DNA of 64,000 nucleotides, taken from contig NZ_JAQFIL010000001.1 in NCBI RefSeq assembly GCF_029504655.1, positions 501,001-565,000 on the forward strand. The letters run 5' to 3'. Shown in pieces: positions 55,566-64,000 of the stretch (position 1 is its first letter; every line of letters starts with the position of its first letter). The stretch is from Catalinimonas alkaloidigena. Its GTDB lineage: Bacteria; Bacteroidota; Bacteroidia; Cytophagales; Cyclobacteriaceae. The notes under the pieces were generated by a model that saw nothing but the letters and a program-made list of their open reading frames with translations, ran no database searches and was not told the DNA's origin. Position numbers and translations under genes: made by a program.

Positions 55566-56677
55566 AAAAAATTGCCATAGTAGTAGGTACCCGACCAGAA
55601 GCAATCAAATTGATTCCGCTATACTTAGCCCTTAAGAAAAATGAAAATTATAACGTAATTCTGATTTCTACAGGACAGCATCAGAAAATGCTTAATCAGA
55701 TTTTTGATTTTTTTGAAACTACTCCAAATTATGATTTGGGTGTAATGGTTCACAATCAAACGCTAACATCACTTACAGCAAAGCTTTTACTAAAACTCGG
55801 AAGTTTATTTGAAGACATAAAGCCTGATGCAGTAATTGTGCAGGGGGATACAACTACCTGTCTGACAGGGGCTTTAGCTGCGTACTACCAACAAATTAGA
55901 GTAGTTCATATAGAGGCAGGTTTAAGAACAGGAAATAAATTTGCTCCTTTTCCTGAAGAAGTCAACAGGAAGTTAGTAGCCGATATTGCTGATATGCATT
56001 TTCCTCCAACTCATAGAGCATTACATGCTCTTAAGCAAGAGAATATCAATGAAAGTGTTTATGTAGTAGGAAATACTGTGGTGGATAGTTTATTGATTGC
56101 TAAAGAGAAAATATATAAACAAGAAAATAAGTATAAAATACTCTTCAAGTATGCTCTGTGTACGTACGAACGACTTATTTTGATTACTTGCCACAGAAGG
56201 GAAAGCTTTGGTACCGGCCTTAATAGTATTTGCCAAGCAATTAAGAGCTTAGCTATTCTTTTCCCAAACTTTTCATTTTTTTTTCCAGTCCACCTAAATC
56301 CCAATATTCAAAGAATTGTTAACGAGATTCTGTGTGAAATAGACAATGTTTTTTTAAGCTCTCCTCTTCCTTATGATCAGATGGTTTATTTGATGAATGA
56401 AGCATACTTAATCATGACAGACTCTGGAGGTATACAAGAAGAAGCTCCCAGCTTAAAAAAGCCTGTTATGATAATGAGAGAGACTACTGAGAGGCCGGAA
56501 GGTGTGGAGGCAGGTTGTAGTGTACTTGTAGGTACCAATAAATCTGTAATAGAAAAAGCTTTTTTGAGGATACTTAATGACCCGGATGTCTATGATAACA
56601 TGAGCAAAGGCAATAATCCTTATGGAGATGGTAAGGCCTCTTTGCATATTGTAAAATATATTGATCAATTGTGGTGA
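55562..56677 (+). CDS. wecB: UDP-N-acetylglucosamine 2-epimerase, non-hydrolysing
   Basis: A 371-residue enzyme of normal length. Motifs: GTRPEAIKLIPL (residues 8-19), HIEAGLRTG (about 118), CHRRESFG (about 212) and DSGGIQEEAP (about 285). It interconverts UDP-GlcNAc and UDP-ManNAc, and supplies ManNAc for the glycan. A ManNAc dehydrogenase (WecC) is not present in the window. Confidence 0.95.
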   Translation: MKKIAIVVGTRPEAIKLIPLYLALKKNENYNVILISTGQHQKMLNQIFDFFETTPNYDLGVMVHNQTLTSLTAKLLLKLGSLFEDIKPDAVIVQGDTTTCLTGALAAYYQQIRVVHIEAGLRTGNKFAPFPEEVNRKLVADIADMHFPPTHRALHALKQENINESVYVVGNTVVDSLLIAKEKIYKQENKYKILFKYALCTYERLILITCHRRESFGTGLNSICQAIKSLAILFPNFSFFFPVHLNPNIQRIVNEILCEIDNVFLSSPLPYDQMVYLMNEAYLIMTDSGGIQEEAPSLKKPVMIMRETTERPEGVEAGCSVLVGTNKSVIEKAFLRILNDPDVYDNMSKGNNPYGDGKASLHIVKYIDQLW

Positions 56678-57894
56678 AAAGAAATATACTCTTAGTTATT
56701 CCTAATCTGGGATTTGGAGGAGCGCAGCGAGATTTTAGTAAATTAAGTATAGAGCTTGCTAAAAAATATTGCATTTACGTATGCGTATTCAATAAAATTG
56801 GGGGCGTAGATTTTCCTCTTGGAGGCAAATTAATTGATATGTCAGTTTCTGGAGGGGGTAGTGTTTTTAAAAAGTTGCTGAATTTTATTAAACGAGTAAA
56901 AAAGTTAAAGGCAATAAAACAAGCATACGAAATTGATGCTACTATTAGCTATTTAGAGGGGGCTAATTATGTTAATGTCTTGTCTAAATCAAATGATAAA
57001 ATTATCATTAGTATTCGAGGTAGTCAACAGTATGATGAAACCATAAAAGGCTTTTTAGGCTGGTTACGCAAAAATATTTTTATTAAGCTACTTTATTCCA
57101 GAGCAGATAAATTGGTTGCACTAAATTATGGAATTAGTAAAGAGTTGACCGATATTTATAAAATTAATGCTGATAAGGTGAATATTATCAGGAACTATTT
57201 TGATCTTGAAGAGATACGAATTAAGTCTAAAGAAAATTTGAGTGGTGAATTGGCTAATTTTTTTGATGGCTTTATTATTTGTACAGCGGGTAGGCTAGCA
57301 CCTGAAAAAGGTTACTTTCATCTAATGAATGTAGTAGCAGAGGTAAGAAAAGTAAAGGCTAATATTAAACTTTTGATCATAGGTGACGGCCCATTAAAGT
57401 ATCAGCTATTTGAATATGCTAAACAATTAGGTTTGAAGCCCTATGCAGAGTGGAATGAGAGGCATCCATTTAGTATAGATGAAACCCAATTGTTATTTAC
57501 CGGATATGAAAATAATCCCTTTAAATTTATAGCCAAAAGTCAACTGTTCACTATTACCTCCTCTAGTGAAGGAGGGCCTAACATTCTGTCTGAAGCCATG
57601 ATATGTAATGTGCCAGTAATTTCAGTAGATTGTCCGAGTGGGCCTAGAGAAAAACTGTCAAAAAATTGTGAAAGGCCGAGCAAAAGTATTACAAAAGCAG
57701 AATGTAGTGATTATGGAATTTTAATGCCTGTTTTTGAACAAAATAATAGACAGCCGATCCAAGAATGGATAAGAGTAATTTCAGAATTAGTAGATAATAA
57801 AGATATACTTAGTCGATATGTAAAACGAGCAAATCAAATGATTGCGCGATATGATATATCGTTAATGAGTAAGGCATGGGAAAAAGTAATGTAG
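56674..57894 (+). CDS. GT4 glycosyltransferase
   Basis: A 406-residue enzyme with VIPNLGFGGAQRDFSKL at the N-terminus, ICTAGRLAPEKGYF in the middle, and ITSSSEGGPNILSEAMICNVPVI (EX7E) at about residues 295-315. The start is one of two adjacent GTG codons; 56674 gives the GTGA overlap with the upstream stop. Overlaps the pyruvyltransferase gene by 19 bases. Confidence 0.92.
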   Translation: MKRNILLVIPNLGFGGAQRDFSKLSIELAKKYCIYVCVFNKIGGVDFPLGGKLIDMSVSGGGSVFKKLLNFIKRVKKLKAIKQAYEIDATISYLEGANYVNVLSKSNDKIIISIRGSQQYDETIKGFLGWLRKNIFIKLLYSRADKLVALNYGISKELTDIYKINADKVNIIRNYFDLEEIRIKSKENLSGELANFFDGFIICTAGRLAPEKGYFHLMNVVAEVRKVKANIKLLIIGDGPLKYQLFEYAKQLGLKPYAEWNERHPFSIDETQLLFTGYENNPFKFIAKSQLFTITSSSEGGPNILSEAMICNVPVISVDCPSGPREKLSKNCERPSKSITKAECSDYGILMPVFEQNNRQPIQEWIRVISELVDNKDILSRYVKRANQMIARYDISLMSKAWEKVM

Positions 57895-59039
57895 CATGTA
57901 AATCAGAGTGTAAAAAAATTTTAATCAAAGGATACTATGGGTTTGGGAATTTAGGTGATGATATCTTAATGATGACCTCATATTCCTTTTTAAAGGAAAA
58001 ATATCCAGATGCTACCTATTACGTTTTTAGCAATAATGATGATGAAGTTTTCAGGCAGTATATATATAAGTTACTAAACAAGGAAGTACTAATCATTGAT
58101 TGGAAGAGTCAGGAAAACTTTGATATAATATGGAGAGGAGGAGGGGGAGTCTTCTTTGACTTTAAAACAGGAAAACTCAAGGACCTTATAATAAATTTAT
58201 CCATCAAATTAATGGGGATTTATTCATATAAGACTCTTTTTAATTTATATAAAAAACTAACTAAGCAAAAAAATATTAGTACCAAAAGACAATTGGGAAT
58301 TGGTATAGGATTAGGGAAGCACACATTATCTTCCAGAAAATTTAGAGATCATTGTATAGAGCTTGCTAATTTCAATGCATTAATAGTCAGGGATTCTATT
58401 AGTATAAGTTATTTGAAGAAGCTAAAATTTAAAAAGTTTTATAGTCAGCGCACGGATTTAGCTTTTTTTTGTAATGCTTGGGAGCAGAGAAGTTTGAAGA
58501 GTAATAATGGGGTTTTCCACAACAAGATAGGTTTTGTACTAAGAGATTGGAATTACGAAGATATAACTGCTGAGGATAACATATTTCAAGTGGCATTGCA
58601 GTTACAAGAAAAAGGAATACAAACTAGTTTTTTTTCTTTTGATGAAAGTGGAGATGCTCATGTAATTGAAAAAGCAAAACAATTAAATTTTATTGTTTAT
58701 GTCTGGAATCCTAATAATATTTCTTTGAGTGACTACTTGGAATATTTGGCATTAAACTCTTTGCTAATCACTGCAAGAGCACATGGTGCTATTATTGGTA
58801 ATTGTTTACAAATCCCCAGCATATGTCTAGCTATTGAACCAAAACTTGTACAAGTTCACCAAATGTTGTCAATATCCACGGAATTGATTAATCCTCCCTT
58901 CTTAAATGAGGAGTTACTTCATTCAGTTAATAAAATTATTTTAAGCTATCAATCTTATTTTGAAGCCACATTGGTGGATTTCTACAAAAACAAACAAATG
59001 ATTAATAAAGGTTTTGATGAGATAAGTAACTTCTTTTGA
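57876..59039 (+). CDS. Polysaccharide pyruvyl transferase family protein
   Basis: A 387-residue protein with GYYGFGNLGDDILM (about 16-29), WRGGGGVFFD, and TARAHGAIIGNCLQIPSI (about 305) as in the CsaB/WcaK family. It would add a pyruvate ketal to a sugar from phosphoenolpyruvate, which brings in acid groups. Last gene before a 289-bp gap. Confidence 0.88.
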   Translation: MGKSNVACKSECKKILIKGYYGFGNLGDDILMMTSYSFLKEKYPDATYYVFSNNDDEVFRQYIYKLLNKEVLIIDWKSQENFDIIWRGGGGVFFDFKTGKLKDLIINLSIKLMGIYSYKTLFNLYKKLTKQKNISTKRQLGIGIGLGKHTLSSRKFRDHCIELANFNALIVRDSISISYLKKLKFKKFYSQRTDLAFFCNAWEQRSLKSNNGVFHNKIGFVLRDWNYEDITAEDNIFQVALQLQEKGIQTSFFSFDESGDAHVIEKAKQLNFIVYVWNPNNISLSDYLEYLALNSLLITARAHGAIIGNCLQIPSICLAIEPKLVQVHQMLSISTELINPPFLNEELLHSVNKIILSYQSYFEATLVDFYKNKQMINKGFDEISNFF

Positions 59040-59328
59040 TAAGCATTAAATCTGAGAGCATATAGTGAAAAACTGTTTAGAGTCTTTAGATAAGTAGAGA
59101 TTTCCTTTAAAGAAAATGTGTGATACATTACTTCTGTTTAAGAGTATTGTTCTGGCAGTTGTAAGTTTTAGTCTTGTATTCCCAAAAAACATATGGAAAG
59201 ATAGTCTATACCCTTATCGTCAGAATATTCCATAATATCACTATTACAACTTATTATTCAGCGCATAGGGTGTAAATGATGACTTCGACCAAAGATACTG
59301 CTTATGAAAAAAATGAAGTAACTACACT

Positions 59329-60462
59329 ATGGTAAACGAAAAAGACAAGCCCGTAGTCTTGGTCATAGAGAATTCCATAGATACTACCGGTGCATTTAAA
59401 GCAATTTTAAATTATGCTATTTATGCCAGAGCATCATATGAATTTATATTTGTACTCCCACGAAAAAGCAGTTTAATACAAAGGGTGAAAAAAGAGAGGT
59501 TTAGAGTTGAAACGCTTCCTTTTTTAGAAATCAGGAAGCATCCAATTCATATCTTTCTTTATCTTCCTTTACTTATCATGAATGCAATTCGGCTAAAGCG
59601 ATTAGTACACCGTTATCAGGTAAACTTGGTGCATGTCAATGACTTTTATAATCTAGTAGCTGTAGTAGTAAAAATGCTAGGCGGGCATTTTGCTTTATTG
59701 ACCCATGTTCGTTTTATGCCAGACAGATTTCCATGGCTCCTGGTAAAAATATGGATAAGCCTTAATTTGAAATACAGCGAACGTATCATTTGCGTATCAG
59801 AAGCTGTGAGAAAATGTCTGAAAGATCATCCTAAAATCCATGTCATTTATGATGGTCTAAGCAATACTATTTCGAAAAGGGTAAAATCAAAAAAGGATGA
59901 CGGGCTTATCAAATTACTTTATTTAGCACACTATATTCCTGGTAAAGGTCAGGACTTCGCACTACAAGCTTTTTTCAAAGCTTATCAACAAAACCCTAAA
60001 CTTCGGCTTCGCTTTGTAGGAGGCGATATGGGAAAGAAAAAGAACCAATTATATAAAGAATATTTAAAAACACAATCTATAGTATTAGAAATTGAGCAGG
60101 TAGTAACTTTTGCCGGTCCAGCCACGAATATTGAACACGAATTTGCCAAAGCAGATATTGCTCTAAATTTTTCTGAATCTGAATCTTTTTCCTTCACCTG
60201 TCTGGAAGCTTTGTTAAATGCCGTTCCTCTTGTAGCTTCTGATAGTGGGGGACCATCTGAACTATTTGAAGCTGGAAAGTCTGGCGTTTTAGTATCCAAC
60301 AGGAATGTAGATGAGATGACCAACGCAATACTATATTTAACAAAGGACAATAATTTGAGAAAAACTTACGCACAGGAAGGTTTTCAGTATGTTAGCCATA
60401 AATTTGCAAAAAGTAATACCTTAGAAGTTCTCAAAGAAGCTTATAATCAGATATTACCTTAA
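59329..60462 (+). CDS. GT4 glycosyltransferase
   Basis: A 377-residue enzyme. YLAHYIPGKGQDFALQAF (about 205), FVGGDMGKKK and NFSESESFSFTCLEALLNAVPLVAS (EX7E, about 282-305) are typical of GT4. The 289-bp stretch upstream (59040-59328) shows no gene that I can support. Its last base is the first base of the PKD protein start codon, so both are coupled. Confidence 0.92.
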   Translation: MVNEKDKPVVLVIENSIDTTGAFKAILNYAIYARASYEFIFVLPRKSSLIQRVKKERFRVETLPFLEIRKHPIHIFLYLPLLIMNAIRLKRLVHRYQVNLVHVNDFYNLVAVVVKMLGGHFALLTHVRFMPDRFPWLLVKIWISLNLKYSERIICVSEAVRKCLKDHPKIHVIYDGLSNTISKRVKSKKDDGLIKLLYLAHYIPGKGQDFALQAFFKAYQQNPKLRLRFVGGDMGKKKNQLYKEYLKTQSIVLEIEQVVTFAGPATNIEHEFAKADIALNFSESESFSFTCLEALLNAVPLVASDSGGPSELFEAGKSGVLVSNRNVDEMTNAILYLTKDNNLRKTYAQEGFQYVSHKFAKSNTLEVLKEAYNQILP

Positions 60463-63400
60463 TGACCACCCGTTTCTATATCCTTGTTATTTGTTTAGTT
60501 TTTTCGGGTAAAGCCTATGTCCAGGCACAGTGCCCTGTGGTTGAATTCACGGCACCAGATACGGTTTGTATAAGAGAGAATATCAGGGTTGAAAATAGTA
60601 GTACAGGTGCAATAAAATATGAATGGGATTTTTGCATGCTGGATGTTTATGAGCTACCTACACAAGAAACAGTATTGGAACATAGTCTTATTAATAGAAT
60701 TGCTTCAATAGATTTGGTACAACAAGAGGGTATTTGGTATGGGCTTGCAGTAGATGATGCCAATGGCAATATCATTAGACTGGTATTTAAGGATGGATTA
60801 GATAGCGTACCAACTCTTGAGAACCTTGGGGATTTTAATCAATTTGACCGTCCTGTTGATATTGATATTATTAATGATAATGGTAATTGGTTAGCGATAC
60901 TTGCAGATTTTGGTAGTTCAGCTCTAGGCATGCTAAATTTTGGGAGTGACTTGAATAATATTCCTACAGCTCATGATTTAGGAGATTTTAGCATACTTAA
61001 CCAACCCAGAAGTCTTGAGGTAGAAAATGATAATGGTAATTGGGTGGGAATAATAAGCAATGCTGCTGGAAAAAGCATTACTCTTATCAATTGGGGTGTG
61101 TCAATTTTATCTAGTCCAAACCCTCCAATAATAAATCGTGTAATAGGAGTAAGTTTATACAGTGTTGACATAATTTATACTAATTCAGGTTGGTATGGAT
61201 TAACATCCTCAAGGGATAATTCAGCGGTTTACAGATTAGTTTTTGGTACAAGTTTATTTAAAATACCAAATGTAATCGGTATGTCTACTCTACCTCAATG
61301 GCCGGGAGGAATATCCTTAATTGAGGATGAAGGGAGGTATGTCGGGTTTATTAATGGATTAGCTGGGGACTTGTATAGATTTAATTTTGGCAACAGTATG
61401 GCTAATAATACTGGCTATAAAAAAGTAAATGACTTAATTGATTTTAAACTAAGATTCAATTTTAACATAATAAAAGACAAAGGAACAATCTCTCTTTATT
61501 CATCAGAGGTTCAGTCAAATAAAATAGATAAGCTAACCTTTCACAAACAGTGTGATCAATCTACTGATTATTCAGAAGAAGTTGAGCCTGAAATTGCTTA
61601 TCAGTCAACAGGTAATAAAAATATAAGACTAACTATATCTAATGATAACTGTACAATAGACTCAACCTTTTCTATTTACGTTAAAGAAGATATTGCCCCC
61701 ACGCTTGATATTCAGGCAGGAGATATTTGCGAAGGAAGTACTACACAGTTAACTTTTTCAACTGAAAATACTGATAATATTATAAGCCAGCTTTGGACTA
61801 TTGAAAATACTACATTCACTGAGGATACTATCAACTACACCTTTCCCTCACCTGGCACCTACCCTGTCACCCTGGAAGTAGAGACTGCTGATGGCTGTGG
61901 GCAGCGGGTGACGAAAGACATCACCATTTATGAGCCGCCGGAGCCTGAGTTTGTGGTGGATAAGGAGGTCATTTGCACTAATGGGGAGATTGCTTTTCAG
62001 AACCTTACGGATACCAAAGGGGCGGATGAAATTATCACCTACACATGGGATTTTAACGGAGAAGGGAGTTCTACCGAAGCTAATCCTACTTTTGCCTTTA
62101 GCAGCGGAGGGAGTAAAACAGTCAGCCTTACGGCCAGCATACCCGGCTGCTCCAATACCTATGATACTACCTTCGTGGTAGAGCAGGGGCCGGTGGTAGA
62201 TTTCAGTACGCCACCTCAGATCTGCCAGGGCGATGAAGTCACTTTTGAAAATCTTACTGCTGGTGAAAACATTACGGGCTTTAGCTGGAATTTTGGGGAT
62301 GGGGGCACTTATAGCAGTACAGCATTGGAAAGTCCCAGCTATGTCTATGATTCTGCCGGTACCTATATTGCTAGCCTGGAGGTAAATAATACTGTGGGCT
62401 GCGCCAATAGCCTGAGCAAAACCATCACCATCTACGCCCGTCCGCAGGCGGCTTTTACCGCGGATATCGCCTGTGCGGGAGCGCCTACCCAGTTTATAGA
62501 TGAGAGTACCACCGGCATCAATTCCAATGTGGTGGCCTGGGAATGGAGTTTTGGTGACGGTGGAGAGGCCGCCCCGGAGGGGACCGCCCAGGAGGGGCGT
62601 TCACAGGCACGTAATCCGCAGTATACCTATGCCTTGCCAGGTGTTTACGACGCGACCCTGGTCGTGCTTACCAGCGCCGGCTGTACCGATACCCTGAGTC
62701 AGGAGATCGTCGTAGAATCCGCGGTGCAGGCAGATTTCAGTACCCAGACGCTTTGCCCTTCAGATTCGAATCCTTTTACAGTTCAGTTCACCGATATGTC
62801 GACAGTCAATGATGATGAAGAGATAAGTGAGTGGCTGTGGACCATCAACGGAGAGAACTTTGTCATCGCCAATCCTGAGTATGCTTTTGAAGAGCCGGGT
62901 ACTTATCAGGTATCGCTGACGGTCTTCTCGGCTACCGCCTGTAATGCGTCGGTCACTAAAAACATCACCATAAATACGCCTCCCACGCCTGACTTTAGCT
63001 TCGTCGCCAATTGTGCGGGGCAAGCCATAAGCTTTAGTAATGAAAGCCTCAGTGAGGAGGTAGAAATCAGCGAGTACCGCTGGGACTTTGGAGGACTGGG
63101 TGTCAGCTATGAGGAAAATCCTGCCTTTGTGTTTGAGGAAGCGGGTAACTATCAGGTAAGCTTTAGCCTGGAGACTAGTGAAGGCTGTGAATATACCTAT
63201 AGTCAGGAAGTAAGTGTGCCTGCCGCGCCACAGGCAGCTTTTACTGCCGATGTGGTCTATGGAGGAGTTCCGCTGACGGTAAACTTTAGCAATACCAGCA
63301 CTGATGCAGATAGCTTAAGCTGGGATTTTGGAGGAGCAGCCAGCTCAAATGAAGCCAATCCTTCCTATACTTTTAGCGAGCCGGGCATTTATACAGTCTC

Positions 63401-64000
63401 TTTGGAGGTTCAATCTGATCTGGGCTGTACCGATGTTTATCGCGAAACTGTAGAAGTTGTGGCACCTTCCTATGACCTGCAATTGCAAAGAATAAGTTTG
63501 TTGTCTGAAGAAGGTGATCCCAATATCAGCCTATTATTGACCATGCGGAACCTGAGCAATCTGACCGTCAGCGATTTTGACATCTCCATTACCCTGGACG
63601 AAGTGCTGACCATCACGGAATCTTTTGAGGGAAGTCTGGAGCCGGGCGAGATCATCAATTATCCTCTGGACTTTACGATATCTTCCCAGCTCAATCAGGA
63701 TATTGACCTGCGTTACATATGTACCAGGCTTTCGGCATTGCCGGATGAAAAAAATATTACCAATAACCGTACATGCCTAAGCCTCAACAACACCCTTAGT
63801 GTGATGTCTCCACACCCCAATCCTTCCTCTGAGAGGGTTATGGTAGAAATGGTGTTGCCCCAGAAGGACATAGTCCGTTTCAGCCTGCTGACCACAAAAG
63901 GCGAATTGGTAGAAAATATCGTTTTTAACGATACTAAAGTCGGCCTTAATACGTTTGAGATTGATGTGTCAAAGATGATCACAGGGAATTATCTCTTGCA
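60462..64000 (+). CDS. PKD-repeat T9SS cargo protein, 3' end outside the window
   Basis: The frame is open from ATG 60462 to the right edge (1179 complete codons and two further bases). Signal peptide about residues 1-23 (AYVQAQ). A first PKD-like half-module (YEWDF) is followed by a probable beta-propeller of repeats with DNGNW and NF/G pattern (about residues 75-350). Then about seven PKD domains with WDFG/WNFGDG cores, a CARDB-like domain (LTMRNLSNLTVSDFDIS), and a type A T9SS sorting domain (PHPNPSSERVMVEM...GNYLL) that ends just past the window. G/C is 18 of 60 at 60841-60900 but 37 of 60 at 62581-62640. Secreted, surface-bound; role unknown. Confidence 0.9.
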   Translation, partial: MTTRFYILVICLVFSGKAYVQAQCPVVEFTAPDTVCIRENIRVENSSTGAIKYEWDFCMLDVYELPTQETVLEHSLINRIASIDLVQQEGIWYGLAVDDANGNIIRLVFKDGLDSVPTLENLGDFNQFDRPVDIDIINDNGNWLAILADFGSSALGMLNFGSDLNNIPTAHDLGDFSILNQPRSLEVENDNGNWVGIISNAAGKSITLINWGVSILSSPNPPIINRVIGVSLYSVDIIYTNSGWYGLTSSRDNSAVYRLVFGTSLFKIPNVIGMSTLPQWPGGISLIEDEGRYVGFINGLAGDLYRFNFGNSMANNTGYKKVNDLIDFKLRFNFNIIKDKGTISLYSSEVQSNKIDKLTFHKQCDQSTDYSEEVEPEIAYQSTGNKNIRLTISNDNCTIDSTFSIYVKEDIAPTLDIQAGDICEGSTTQLTFSTENTDNIISQLWTIENTTFTEDTINYTFPSPGTYPVTLEVETADGCGQRVTKDITIYEPPEPEFVVDKEVICTNGEIAFQNLTDTKGADEIITYTWDFNGEGSSTEANPTFAFSSGGSKTVSLTASIPGCSNTYDTTFVVEQGPVVDFSTPPQICQGDEVTFENLTAGENITGFSWNFGDGGTYSSTALESPSYVYDSAGTYIASLEVNNTVGCANSLSKTITIYARPQAAFTADIACAGAPTQFIDESTTGINSNVVAWEWSFGDGGEAAPEGTAQEGRSQARNPQYTYALPGVYDATLVVLTSAGCTDTLSQEIVVESAVQADFSTQTLCPSDSNPFTVQFTDMSTVNDDEEISEWLWTINGENFVIANPEYAFEEPGTYQVSLTVFSATACNASVTKNITINTPPTPDFSFVANCAGQAISFSNESLSEEVEISEYRWDFGGLGVSYEENPAFVFEEAGNYQVSFSLETSEGCEYTYSQEVSVPAAPQAAFTADVVYGGVPLTVNFSNTSTDADSLSWDFGGAASSNEANPSYTFSEPGIYTVSLEVQSDLGCTDVYRETVEVVAPSYDLQLQRISLLSEEGDPNISLLLTMRNLSNLTVSDFDISITLDEVLTITESFEGSLEPGEIINYPLDFTISSQLNQDIDLRYICTRLSALPDEKNITNNRTCLSLNNTLSVMSPHPNPSSERVMVEMVLPQKDIVRFSLLTTKGELVENIVFNDTKVGLNTFEIDVSKMITGNYLL

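Noticed and set aside
59985..60350. Minus-strand frame of 121 residues in the last GT4 gene
   Set aside because: Antisense to the EX7E region of a clear glycosyltransferase.

Overview
The window looks like chromosomal DNA from a gliding Bacteroidota bacterium, most likely of the order Cytophagales. The signs are two very large type IX secretion (T9SS) cargo proteins, a T9SS plug lipoprotein, a DUF3276 (PUR-alpha-like) protein, LytS/LytR-type signalling, a NeuD/LegC-type glycan pathway and few recognisable Shine-Dalgarno sites. Genus and species cannot be read from the sequence.

Layout. Positions 1-8691 hold the 3' part of a giant SprB-like adhesin (gene open at the left edge) with a perfect 1278-bp tandem duplication. 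Positions 8765-29012 are mostly housekeeping and accessory genes: OsmC peroxiredoxin, a GNAT-nitrilase fusion, a LuxC-like reductase beside a ferredoxin, a DUF58 protein, DUF3276, an AI-2E-type permease, YchF, a solitary Cas6, the T9SS plug, a frameshifted ABC-F ATPase, a 2H phosphoesterase, an uncharacterised membrane/exported histidine-rich pair, a D-serine dehydratase-like enzyme, a PBP4-type peptidase and a two-component pair. A TolC-type channel follows at 29018-30526.

From 30551 to about 60462 the window is a surface-polysaccharide locus. It has a GT-C-like membrane protein and Wzi, a LegC-type aminotransferase and a NeuD-type acetyltransferase separated by a MazF toxin-antitoxin pair, a DUF4469 DNA-binding protein, a 1.2-kb non-coding stretch with several repeat families, then a Wzm/Wzt ABC exporter followed by some 18 glycan genes: glycosyltransferases, FkbM and class I methyltransferases, a CMP-sugar synthetase, 2-hydroxyacid dehydrogenase, SDR, MptE-like protein, sulfotransferase, pyruvyltransferase and UDP-GlcNAc 2-epimerase. 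Many are overlapped or tightly spaced, so they probably form one long operon. Together they would make, decorate (methyl, sulfate, pyruvyl, acetyl groups) and export a probably acidic polysaccharide. The key dehydratase and NeuB-type synthase are not in the window.

Base composition drops sharply inside wzt, at its substrate-recognition domain, and rises again inside the last gene, a second PKD-rich T9SS cargo protein (60462 to beyond 64000). The AT-rich segment between looks like a replaceable serotype-type block. The most notable items are the solitary Cas6 without a CRISPR array, the uncharacterised membrane/histidine-rich pair at 21491-24390, the compositional breakpoints inside two genes, and a 22-bp-period degenerate repeat array at 39126-39281.
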